This document shows positions 6,348 through 11,698 of a DNA stretch of 11,698 bases, one piece after another; the stretch's first letter is position 1; every line of letters starts with the position of its first letter. A program made the position numbers and the translations under genes. The stretch lies in the NCBI GenBank assembly GCA_016180145.1, contig JACPBT010000012.1, forward strand, positions 1 through 11,698, in the 5' to 3' direction. The DNA comes from Candidatus Woesearchaeota archaeon (GTDB taxonomy: Archaea > Nanobdellota > Nanobdellia > Woesearchaeales > UBA10216). A model generated the notes under the pieces. It made no database searches. It had not been told where the DNA came from and was given only the letters and a program-made list of their open reading frames with translations.

Positions 6348-6554
6348 CTAAGCCGCTTCTGACTGTGCAAGAGCTTTCCTGTTCAGAACCGTGCTGGCAT
6401 TAAGAATCTCCACCCCCAAAAGCTTGCCTTTAGCATCAAAATCCAGAATAATATTCTCCCTTAATTCAACAGTCTTTTTTGCCTCCCCCTTACCAATAGG
6501 GTAAACCAAATAAATATATGCTGCATCAGCCGCCTTATCATATTCAAGTTTCAT
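6348..6554 (-). CDS. DUF2283 family protein (probable antitoxin)
   Basis: A 68-residue protein with the DUF2283 pattern: MKLEYDKAADAAYIYLV at the start (family form MxxxYDxxADaxYIxl), then VELRENIILDFDAKGKLLGVEIL, a beta-rich body, and a short C-terminal tail. The start ATG at 6554 lies 3 bases after the stop of the DUF4258 gene, so the two are one operon. DUF2283 proteins are commonly found beside DUF4258 proteins, and the pair is proposed as a toxin-antitoxin system; the antitoxin role here is inferred from that association. No DNA-binding motif is evident, so autoregulation would need the partner or another factor. There is no overlap with the convergent 5876 gene, which ends 43 bases away. 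Confidence 0.85.
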   Translation of the reverse strand: MKLEYDKAADAAYIYLVYPIGKGEAKKTVELRENIILDFDAKGKLLGVEILNASTVLNRKALAQSEAA

Positions 6555-6557
6555 ATG

Positions 6558-6767
6558 TTACGCCACGGTTATTATCTTTATATAGTTTTCCTCAAAAATG
6601 AAAACCACCTTAATAGCCCGGCCGTTCAACTCTCCGACAGCAATCTTTCTTCCCTCAAAAGAATGCCTCAATGACACGGGAAATTGCAGGATATGCTCCA
6701 CTTCCAACTCAGTTATTCCTCTCTGTCCAAGCCTCTTTTTTGCATGCAATGAATAAACAATGTCCAT
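6558..6767 (-). CDS. DUF4258 family protein (probable toxin)
   Basis: A 69-residue RelE-like small protein. Key features: SLHAKKRLGQRGI at residues 6-18, the family's H-A-xxR-xxxRG-I segment; helix TELEVEHILQFP; then GRKIAVGELNGRAIKVVFIFEENYIKIITV, the beta strands ending in the TV seen in most members. The frame remains open to an ATG at 6863, but I chose ATG 6767 because family similarity begins at MDIVYSLHAKKR and the upstream 32 residues are low-grade and cysteine-rich. Two TATA-like elements on this strand (TTTATTAA starting at 6830 and TTTATG at 6808) fit a short leader before 6767. It is the first gene of a two-gene operon with DUF2283. Toxicity, probably as an RNase, is inferred from the family. 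Confidence 0.83.
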   Translation of the reverse strand: MDIVYSLHAKKRLGQRGITELEVEHILQFPVSLRHSFEGRKIAVGELNGRAIKVVFIFEENYIKIITVA

Positions 6768-6869
6768 AAAATCACAAGCGAAGCTGCAAGCGCAACCACC
6801 AGCATAAACCGGTGAGAACAGATTAATAAACCTTAACCGAGATTTATTGAAAGAAAACATCATAAAATT

Positions 6870-6980
6870 GAAAAGTTTTCAGAATCCCTGAAAGAAATTC
6901 AAAAAACGCCCATGTTTTTGCAAATTTTTCAGAAATAATGGAAGCCTTCCAAAACTGAAAAAGCCGATTCTGTCAGAAAC
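6870..6980. repeat. Cluster of CTGAAA/TTTCAG motifs and an imperfect dyad
   Basis: GAAAAGTTTTC (6870-6880) is an odd-length palindrome. CTGAAA or its complement occurs at 6877-6882, 6888-6893, 6927-6932 and 6955-6960, with the variant TCAGAAA at 6974-6980. The segment 6888-6907 pairs imperfectly with 6914-6932 around the spacer GCCCAT, giving a dyad of about 20 bases per arm. This sits between the divergent DUF4258/DUF2283 pair and the GT4 gene. It may be a multi-site operator or a structured transcript; part of it could reflect plain A/T richness. Confidence 0.4.
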
Positions 6981-6988
6981 TTTAAGAA
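6981..6988 (+). promoter_or_regulatory. TATA-like element of the GT4 gene at 7012
   Basis: TTTAAGAA, a weaker match than the others, starts 31 bases before ATG 7012, the same spacing as at 664 and 4903. It predicts a leaderless mRNA. Confidence 0.5.
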
Positions 6989-7011
6989 CACGCACAAAGC
7001 AACAGAGTGGC

Positions 7012-8241
7012 ATGGAAGCAATCAAAATACTCGTAACAGCAACAACATTCCCAAGATGGCAGAATGACACTGAGCCTGCATTCGTATATGAACTGTCAAA
7101 AAGGCTTGCTGATGCAGGATTTGAGATTATGGTGCTTGCCCCGCACTTTAAAGGCGCAAAAAAAGAGGAAATGATGGGAAAAGTCAGGGTTGTAAGGTTT
7201 CCATACTTCTTTGAAAGACTGGAAAAACTCTGCTACGAAGGGGGAATAATACCAAACATCAAAAGGCACTGGTATGCAAGATTACTGATACCATTACTGA
7301 CAGCCTCAGAACTGATATACACGATAAAAACTGCAAAAAAAGAGAAAATAAGCGTGATACACGCGCACTGGATTGTGCCGCAGGGGTTTGTGGCAGCCAT
7401 AGCGAAAAAGCTTACAGGAGTGCCATACATAGCAACAGCACATGCAGGAGATGTGTTCCCGCTAAAAAACAGGCTGTTCAGGCTCGCCGCAGGGATTGCA
7501 CTGAAAAATGCTGCCTGCTGCACTGCAAACAGCACAGCAACAAAACAGGCAGTCCTTAAAGTCAAAAACATAAGCAACATAGAAATAATCCCAATGGGCG
7601 TTGACCTTGCGGAATTCACGCCAAAAAAAAGAAGCAACGAACTAAGGAAAAGAACAGGCGGAAAAATAATACTTGCAGCAGGCAGAATGGCAGAGAAAAA
7701 AGGATTCACACACTTAATAGAGGCAATGCCAGCCGTGATTAAGAAAATACCTGATGCAAAGCTGGTGCTGATTGGAGAGGGGCCTGAAAAGGAGCTGCTG
7801 GAAGAAAAGGCAAAGGAACTAAAACTTGAAGGAAAAACATTTTTTGAAGGAAAGGCAACAAAAGAAGGACTTGCAAAGTGGTATGCAAGCTCAGACGTGT
7901 TTGTGCTGCCATCAATAATAACAAAAGAAGGCGACACAGAAGGGCTGGGGCTGGTGCTTCTGGAGGCAATAGCATCAGGGCTGCCTGTGATTGGCAGCAA
8001 CGTAGGAGGAATACCTGACATAATAAAGCATGAAGAAACAGGGCTGCTCGTAAGGGAAAAACAAAGCGATGAAATCGCACAGGCAATAATAAAAATCCTC
8101 ACAGACAGAAAGCTGAGAAGCAGGCTAACCAAAAATGCAACAAGGCATGTCAGGGAAAATTACTCGTGGGAAACGGTTACAGAAAGGTTTGCAAAGCTTC
8201 TCAGAGAAACTCACGCCTCAGGCGGGAAGGGACAAGGCTGA
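7012..8241 (+). CDS. GT4-family glycosyltransferase
   Basis: A 409-residue, complete GT-B enzyme for glycan assembly on the cytoplasmic side. N-terminal domain: TTFPRWQNDTEPAFVYELSK at 11-30, HAHWIVPQG at 117-125 and the IATAHAGDVFP loop at 140-150. C-terminal donor domain: IIPMGVDLAEF at 192-202, AAGRMAEKKGF at 222-232, LIGEGPEKE at 253-261, and the complete E-x7-E motif EGLGLVLLE with E310 and E318, followed by ASGLPVIGSNVGGIPDII. These match bacterial and archaeal GT4 proteins such as those adding mannose or glucose; the exact sugar is unknown. It has its own promoter and stands alone between the toxin-antitoxin island and the flippase. Its last 13 codons overlap the antisense end of the flippase gene by 41 bases, and its tail (ASGGKGQG) looks like non-conserved sequence created by that overlap. 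Confidence 0.93.
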   Translation: MEAIKILVTATTFPRWQNDTEPAFVYELSKRLADAGFEIMVLAPHFKGAKKEEMMGKVRVVRFPYFFERLEKLCYEGGIIPNIKRHWYARLLIPLLTASELIYTIKTAKKEKISVIHAHWIVPQGFVAAIAKKLTGVPYIATAHAGDVFPLKNRLFRLAAGIALKNAACCTANSTATKQAVLKVKNISNIEIIPMGVDLAEFTPKKRSNELRKRTGGKIILAAGRMAEKKGFTHLIEAMPAVIKKIPDAKLVLIGEGPEKELLEEKAKELKLEGKTFFEGKATKEGLAKWYASSDVFVLPSIITKEGDTEGLGLVLLEAIASGLPVIGSNVGGIPDIIKHEETGLLVREKQSDEIAQAIIKILTDRKLRSRLTKNATRHVRENYSWETVTERFAKLLRETHASGGKGQG

Positions 8242-9625
8242 AAAGATGCCTGAAATCGTCCTGCCTGAACTCACGCATGAGGAAAAGCAGCAGGAAATAA
8301 AGCAAAACCAACGCAAGATAAACAAGCGGAAGAAGAAACTTGTCCCCAAAATCAATTCTCACAGCTATAAAAAAAACGATTAAAGAGGCAAAAAGCACCT
8401 TAACAGACGAGAAACCAAACGGATTCCCAACCCTCCTGAACGCAAAAACAAAAATCACAGCAAGAAAAACAAAAGAAACCACAGCTGTTGCAAAAGAAGC
8501 TCCAAGAAGAAAATACCTCGGAACCAGAAAAAGGTTAAGGACAGCGCTCAAAACAACCATAACAGAGGCAACTGCTGCAGAAACAAAAGGAGCGCCTGAA
8601 GCGCTGACAACAACAGCAAAAAGGTAAGCAAGGGTGAGAGCAATGGTTGACAGGGAAAGAACAGAGAGCGGCAGGGAAGCAGCAGCATACTCAGAACGGT
8701 AAAGAAGCATAACCAATGGCTTTGAGGTTGCGGCAATCAAAAAAGAAGAAGGAAGCAGAAGAATAACAACATAACGAAAAGCACTCCTGACAAACACTGA
8801 AGCATCCTCGCGGGAGGCAAGCTTGCCAGCCACAACAGGAAGCAAAACAATGCCAAGCGCAGTAAGAATGAAATAAGGAATCCTTGCAACAGCAGAGGCA
8901 GCAGTATAATAGCCGGCAAGAGAGCTGTCATTCAGCAAAGCCTTGACAGAAAACAGGTCAACACTCATAAGCAAGGTAACCATCCCTGCAAACAAAGCCA
9001 TAGGAAAAGCAAACCTGTAAACAGGCAACACCTTAAAAGAAGAAAACTTCAAACGGGAAGCGAAAGCAAAATAAGACAAGGCAGCAAACGCTGAGAGCGG
9101 AAGAGCGACCACTGCCCCGGCAACTGAAAAGAAATAGGCAAGCACGAAAGTCAAAAAAAGCCTGCTACAGGAGTAAATTAAAAGCTGAACAGCCTGCGCC
9201 CCAAACCTGCCAACACCGGCAAGATAGCCCCCATAAACGGCAGCCAATGAATAAGTAACGAAAAGCGGGGCAATAATGCGCAACAGCAAGGAAAGCGAGG
9301 CGCCATTAAGCAGCACTGAAATAAAAGAAACAAGAATAAAATACACAACACCAAGAGCCAAACCAACCAAAAGCTGGCTCCTCAGAAGACTGCCGGCAAT
9401 TGAAGAAGAACTACCCCTGTCAGAAGCAACAAAACGCGAAACAGCCTGCGCCATACCCGGAGTAAGAAGAACATTGACAATAGTAGCAACAGCATAAACA
9501 ACACCGAACTGCCCGTAAAGCGAGGGGCCAAGAAGCCTCCCAATGCCAAAGTTCACCACGGCACCTGAAAAAAGAAGCGAAAGCTGCGCAGCAACAATAT
9601 AAGCAGAGTTCCTCGCATGAGACAT
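8201..9625 (-). CDS. Wzx-type polysaccharide/oligosaccharide flippase
   Basis: A 474-residue, very hydrophobic protein of the MOP (MATE/Wzx) exporter superfamily, expected to have 12 to 14 membrane helices and to flip lipid-linked glycans across the cell membrane. The N-terminus shows the family signature: NSAYIVAAQLSLLFSG, then GIGRLLGPSLYGQFGVVYAV. The charged C-terminus follows the last helix (LALVLLYFLLLFLMREF). I start it at ATG 9625: a TATA box begins 30 bases upstream, whereas the in-frame TTG at 9643 lies only 5 bases after that box and could not be transcribed from it. It follows two GT2 genes and an epimerase on the same strand and overlaps the convergent GT4 gene at 8201-8241. Its bias to leucine, valine, alanine and serine fits both membrane location and the T/G-rich coding strand. 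Confidence 0.92.
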   Translation of the reverse strand: MSHARNSAYIVAAQLSLLFSGAVVNFGIGRLLGPSLYGQFGVVYAVATIVNVLLTPGMAQAVSRFVASDRGSSSSIAGSLLRSQLLVGLALGVVYFILVSFISVLLNGASLSLLLRIIAPLFVTYSLAAVYGGYLAGVGRFGAQAVQLLIYSCSRLFLTFVLAYFFSVAGAVVALPLSAFAALSYFAFASRLKFSSFKVLPVYRFAFPMALFAGMVTLLMSVDLFSVKALLNDSSLAGYYTAASAVARIPYFILTALGIVLLPVVAGKLASREDASVFVRSAFRYVVILLLPSSFLIAATSKPLVMLLYRSEYAAASLPLSVLSLSTIALTLAYLFAVVVSASGAPFVSAAVASVMVVLSAVLNLFLVPRYFLLGASFATAVVSFVFLAVIFVFAFRRVGNPFGFSSVKVLFASLIVFFIAVRIDFGDKFLLPLVYLALVLLYFLLLFLMREFRQDDFRHLFSLVPSRLRREFL

Positions 9626-9646
9626 GAACAAAAAGGCTGGCAACTG

Positions 9647-10450
9647 CTATTTAAAAATTCTCCCCAGCCTAATCCTGAAAATGTGCCAATTAAGGAAAAA
9701 GTTGTAAAGGGCAAGCTGAACAGCCATACGGAAGCCAATATAGCCGTTAAGGAAAAGCCTTGTCAAAAAAAAGGTGTAAAAAAAGTAAAGAACAAACCAC
9801 AACGGAGCCTTAAACAAATACCACAATACAAAACGCCCTGCAAACCCCTTCTCAACCCTGTAACGCGCATCAACAACAGTGCGAGGCACGTTCTTCCTGA
9901 AAAAACTCCTGAAGGTCCAGTTATCAGCAGGCTGCCTGTGATCAAGCTCCAAATCAAGCTGCCTTACCCTGCCGGCAACATGATACCAGTCATGAATAAC
10001 ACCGGTGCATACAGTGGCAGACTTCCTGAAGAGAACGAGCTTATAGCCCCTTGAAAGAGGGCCTTTTGTGATTCTAACGCCTTTGTCATAAAACGGCCAG
10101 TAAAACGCATAGCCATTAATACTTTCCTTGTCTGCATCATCAACAAGACGCCTGAGCCGCCTCCTTAACGGAGGGGTAAGAATCTCATCAGCATCAACAG
10201 TCAGAATCCAATCACCTGAAGCAACCTCAAGGGTAAAAGGCTTGTGGGGTGAGGCTTCCCCCCAATGAGGACGGACAAAAATCTTTTTTGTATACCTCCC
10301 GGCAATTTCAAGCGTCCTGTCCGAGCAGGGGCCATCATGAACAACAATAATCTCATCAACAACACCCCTAACGGCGTCAAGACACGCCTTAATACGGGAC
10401 TCCTCATTATAAACAACTACAGTAGCTGAAATCACATGCTTACCTGGCAT
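9647..10450 (-). CDS. GT2-family glycosyltransferase (WaaE/KdtX-like)
   Basis: A 267-residue GT-A enzyme. Motifs: VVVYNEESRIKACLD at 11-25, VDEIIVVHDGPCSDRT at 31-46, GDWILTVDADE at 79-89 with the metal-binding DAD, and HKPFTLEVASG at 69-79. This layout resembles WaaE/KdtX-type transferases that act on inner-core or lipid-linked sugars. The C-terminal part has a hydrophobic stretch (about 208-235, FVLWYLFKAPLWFVLYFFYT) and another at about 243-260, so it probably sits at the membrane. I start it at ATG 10450, preceded 4 bases upstream by AGGAGG; the frame is open to 10732 but that extension lies opposite the previous gene and has no homology. It overlaps the upstream gene by 11 bases, indicating coupled translation. 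Sugar specificity is unknown. Confidence 0.9.
   Translation of the reverse strand: MPGKHVISATVVVYNEESRIKACLDAVRGVVDEIIVVHDGPCSDRTLEIAGRYTKKIFVRPHWGEASPHKPFTLEVASGDWILTVDADEILTPPLRRRLRRLVDDADKESINGYAFYWPFYDKGVRITKGPLSRGYKLVLFRKSATVCTGVIHDWYHVAGRVRQLDLELDHRQPADNWTFRSFFRKNVPRTVVDARYRVEKGFAGRFVLWYLFKAPLWFVLYFFYTFFLTRLFLNGYIGFRMAVQLALYNFFLNWHIFRIRLGRIFK
9648..9655 (-). promoter_or_regulatory. TATA box of the flippase gene, overlapping the upstream stop codon
   Basis: TTTAAATA on the minus strand, identical to the box at 5031. Its last two bases are the first two of the TAG stop (9649-9647) of the preceding glycosyltransferase. The first T lies 30 bases before ATG 9625. Confidence 0.65.
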
Positions 10451-11150
10451 TTTGCCTCCTGAAAAGAAACTTAAACATTGACAGGTAACGGGGGCCCATT
10501 TTAACAATCTTAAAAGTAGTCCTGCCCTCCTTCCGGTCAGTATAACCAGTAGGAACCTCACCAAGCCTGAAACCAGCCTTATGCGCCTTAATCGCAAACT
10601 CAGGAGAAATAGCAAAATCACCAGACTCAAGCCGAACAGAATCAAAAACACGCCTGCTGAAGCAACGAAACGCATTAGTGATATCAGAAACAGCCAAACC
10701 AAAAAGCAGCCCTGCAACAAGAGAATAACCACGGCTCAAAAGAGCCTTATGAAGAGACAAATCGCCACGGGAACCGCCCTTAACATAACGGGAGCCGAAA
10801 ACCATATCATAACCCTCGCCAATCTTTGCAACCATCTTTGGAAAAGTCTCAGGATTATCAGACTTATCACCCATAGTCCAGATTACAATATCACCGGATG
10901 ACGCAGATGTTCCCTCTTTCAGGGCATTACCCATGCCGGCATCTGAAACCCTCGTAATAATTTTCACACCACCAAGCTTAGAGGCAAGCCCTGAAGCAAC
11001 ACTGCCCGTATCATCACTGCTGTTATCATTAACAACAACAATCTCACAATCCCAATGTTCCCTCTGCCTCAGGCTGTCAAGAGACTCAAGAAGGGAAGGA
11101 ATGTTAAGCGCCTCATTATGCGCAGGAATAACAATTGAAACCTTAGGCAT
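10440..11150 (-). CDS. GT2-family, dolichol-phosphate mannosyltransferase-like glycosyltransferase
   Basis: A 236-residue GT-A enzyme of the DPM1/polyprenyl-phosphate glycosyltransferase type: VSIVIPAHNEALNIPSLL at 4-21, CEIVVVNDNSSDDT at 35-48, GMGNALKEG at 72-80, MGDKSDNPETFP at 93-104 (the place of the usual DxD), FGSRYVKGG at 118-126 and ITNAFRCFSRRVFD after that. It probably loads a sugar onto a polyprenyl phosphate, or adds one directly, using a nucleotide-sugar donor. There is no C-terminal pair of membrane helices, unlike the longer DPM-GtrA fusions. The start ATG overlaps the epimerase stop as TGATG, and the 3' end overlaps the next GT2 gene by 11 bases, so all three are tightly coupled. 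Confidence 0.92.
   Translation of the reverse strand: MPKVSIVIPAHNEALNIPSLLESLDSLRQREHWDCEIVVVNDNSSDDTGSVASGLASKLGGVKIITRVSDAGMGNALKEGTSASSGDIVIWTMGDKSDNPETFPKMVAKIGEGYDMVFGSRYVKGGSRGDLSLHKALLSRGYSLVAGLLFGLAVSDITNAFRCFSRRVFDSVRLESGDFAISPEFAIKAHKAGFRLGEVPTGYTDRKEGRTTFKIVKMGPRYLSMFKFLFRRQNAR
10455..10460 (-). promoter_or_regulatory. Shine-Dalgarno site fixing the 10450 start
   Basis: AGGAGG, complementary to the 16S rRNA 3' end, lies 4 bases before the ATG. It decides between ATG 10450 and the much longer open frame upstream. Confidence 0.7.
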
Positions 11151-11698
11151 CAGAATATGCCCCTGTTCTGCTCAACAAAACGAACAAGCCTGCCAACACC
11201 CTCCCTCGGACTAATTTCAGGCTTCCAACCAAGCTGCTCCCCAGCCTTTCTTATATCAGAAATAAACACCTTCTGGTCAGAAGGACGCCAGCCACCAAAA
11301 GACAATTTGCTTGACTTGCCGGTCAACTCCTTAAGCAGGTCAAGAAGCTCAAGAAGGGACAGAGTGTTATCCCTGCCGCCGCCAGTGTTATAAACACCAT
11401 GCTTAACACCGCTGCTGACGAACTTGTCATAAAGCTTCACAAGGTCAGTAACGTAAAGCGCATCCCTCACCTGCTTGCCATCACCATAAATGCTGATAGG
11501 CCTGCCAAGAACAGTGGCAATGGCAAACCACGCAACCCAACCCTGATCCTCAACCCCAAACTGCCTCGTCCCATAAATGCAAGACATCCTGAAAACACCA
11601 GTCTTAATCCCATAAATATGAGCATAATCCTGAACATACATGTCAGCAGCAAGCTTGGAACAGCCATAAGGCGTATGCTCACACAAGTCAAGAGAAAA
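11150..11698 (-). CDS. rfbE: CDP-paratose 2-epimerase-like NAD-dependent epimerase, 5'-truncated
   Basis: The frame is open at the right edge of the window, so only the C-terminal 182 residues are present; the TTG at 11686 is not a real start. The visible part has the SDR catalytic YGCSK, then VFRMSCIYGTRQFGVEDQGWVAW, IYGDGKQVRDALYVTDLVKLY, VYNTGGGRDNTLSLLELLD and SDIRKAGEQLGWKP. The RQF-x3-DQGWVxWF stretch and GDGKQVRD match CDP-paratose/tyvelose 2-epimerases (RfbE), which turn CDP-paratose into CDP-tyvelose with bound NAD. The presence of RfbF- and RfbG-like genes about 6 kb away supports a CDP-sugar substrate. Another 2- or 4-epimerase of the extended SDR group is the main alternative. It is followed with overlap by two GT2 genes. 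Confidence 0.88.
   Translation of the reverse strand, partial: FSLDLCEHTPYGCSKLAADMYVQDYAHIYGIKTGVFRMSCIYGTRQFGVEDQGWVAWFAIATVLGRPISIYGDGKQVRDALYVTDLVKLYDKFVSSGVKHGVYNTGGGRDNTLSLLELLDLLKELTGKSSKLSFGGWRPSDQKVFISDIRKAGEQLGWKPEISPREGVGRLVRFVEQNRGIF

Noticed and set aside
6768..6863. Extension of the DUF4258 protein to ATG 6863
   Set aside because: No family similarity in the extension, and TATA-like elements lie within it.
7233..8132. 299-codon open frame opposite the GT4 gene
   Set aside because: Low-complexity Ser/Phe/Ile-rich translation, produced by the strand bias opposite a clearly conserved gene.
8340..8627. 95-codon Lys/Thr/Ala-rich + strand open frame
   Set aside because: Antisense of flippase membrane helices; composition is explained by the strand bias.
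9617..10054. 145-codon open frame on the + strand across the GT2/flippase junction
   Set aside because: Lys/Pro-rich translation typical of the A-rich strand; it covers the antisense of two real genes and a promoter.
10451..10732. 94-residue hydrophobic N-terminal extension of the GT2 gene
   Set aside because: It overlaps the conserved C-terminal half of the preceding glycosyltransferase gene in another frame; a strong Shine-Dalgarno site marks ATG 10450.
1..11698. CRISPR array, insertion sequence, integrase or phage attachment site
   Set aside because: No regularly spaced repeats, no transposase or integrase motifs, and no long direct repeats flanking the accessory island were seen.

Overview
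The window looks like part of an archaeal chromosome; I cannot name the lineage from sequence alone. Evidence: TATA-like boxes (TTTATAAA, TTTAAATA and similar) whose first T lies 30 to 34 bases before the start codon of five genes, so mRNAs would begin at or next to the start codon (leaderless); GGAGG Shine-Dalgarno sites before several internal operon genes; heavy AUA, AGA and AGG codon use; and archaeal-type HEPN/MNT, DUF4258 and DUF2283 families. UGA, UAA and UAG are all used as stops. No RNA gene, CRISPR array, transposase or integrase was found. Every gap between genes is under 300 bases; the largest are 4872-5069, 5662-5875 and 6768-7011.

Layout. (1) 1-659: 3' part of an MNT nucleotidyltransferase gene and its overlapping HEPN partner, a probable toxin-antitoxin pair. 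(2) 695-2299: NodU-type carbamoyltransferase, convergent with (3) a minus-strand operon at 4871-2296 encoding glucose-1-phosphate cytidylyltransferase, a broken CDP-glucose 4,6-dehydratase and a GT4 glycosyltransferase. (4) 4947-6863: an accessory island with a DUF4258-like/YgiT-AbrB pair, a small glycine-rich putative membrane protein behind a perfect palindrome, and a minus-strand DUF4258/DUF2283 pair. (5) 7012-8241: a second GT4 glycosyltransferase. (6) 11698-8201, minus strand: 5'-truncated CDP-paratose 2-epimerase-like gene, two GT2 glycosyltransferases and a Wzx-type flippase with its own promoter.

Taken together, most of the window is a surface-glycan locus. CDP-glucose is made (RfbF-like), should be dehydrated (RfbG-like, here frameshifted with a segment missing), and a CDP-3,6-dideoxyhexose would be epimerised to a tyvelose-like sugar (RfbE-like). 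Glycosyltransferases would assemble a lipid-linked glycan, a flippase would export it, and the carbamoyltransferase may decorate a sugar. The C-3 dehydration and reduction steps (RfbH, RfbS) and an oligosaccharyltransferase are not in this window. The most striking points are the damaged dehydratase, the accessory island with repeated operator-like motifs, and a strong A-over-T bias of the + strand that persists whichever strand is coding.
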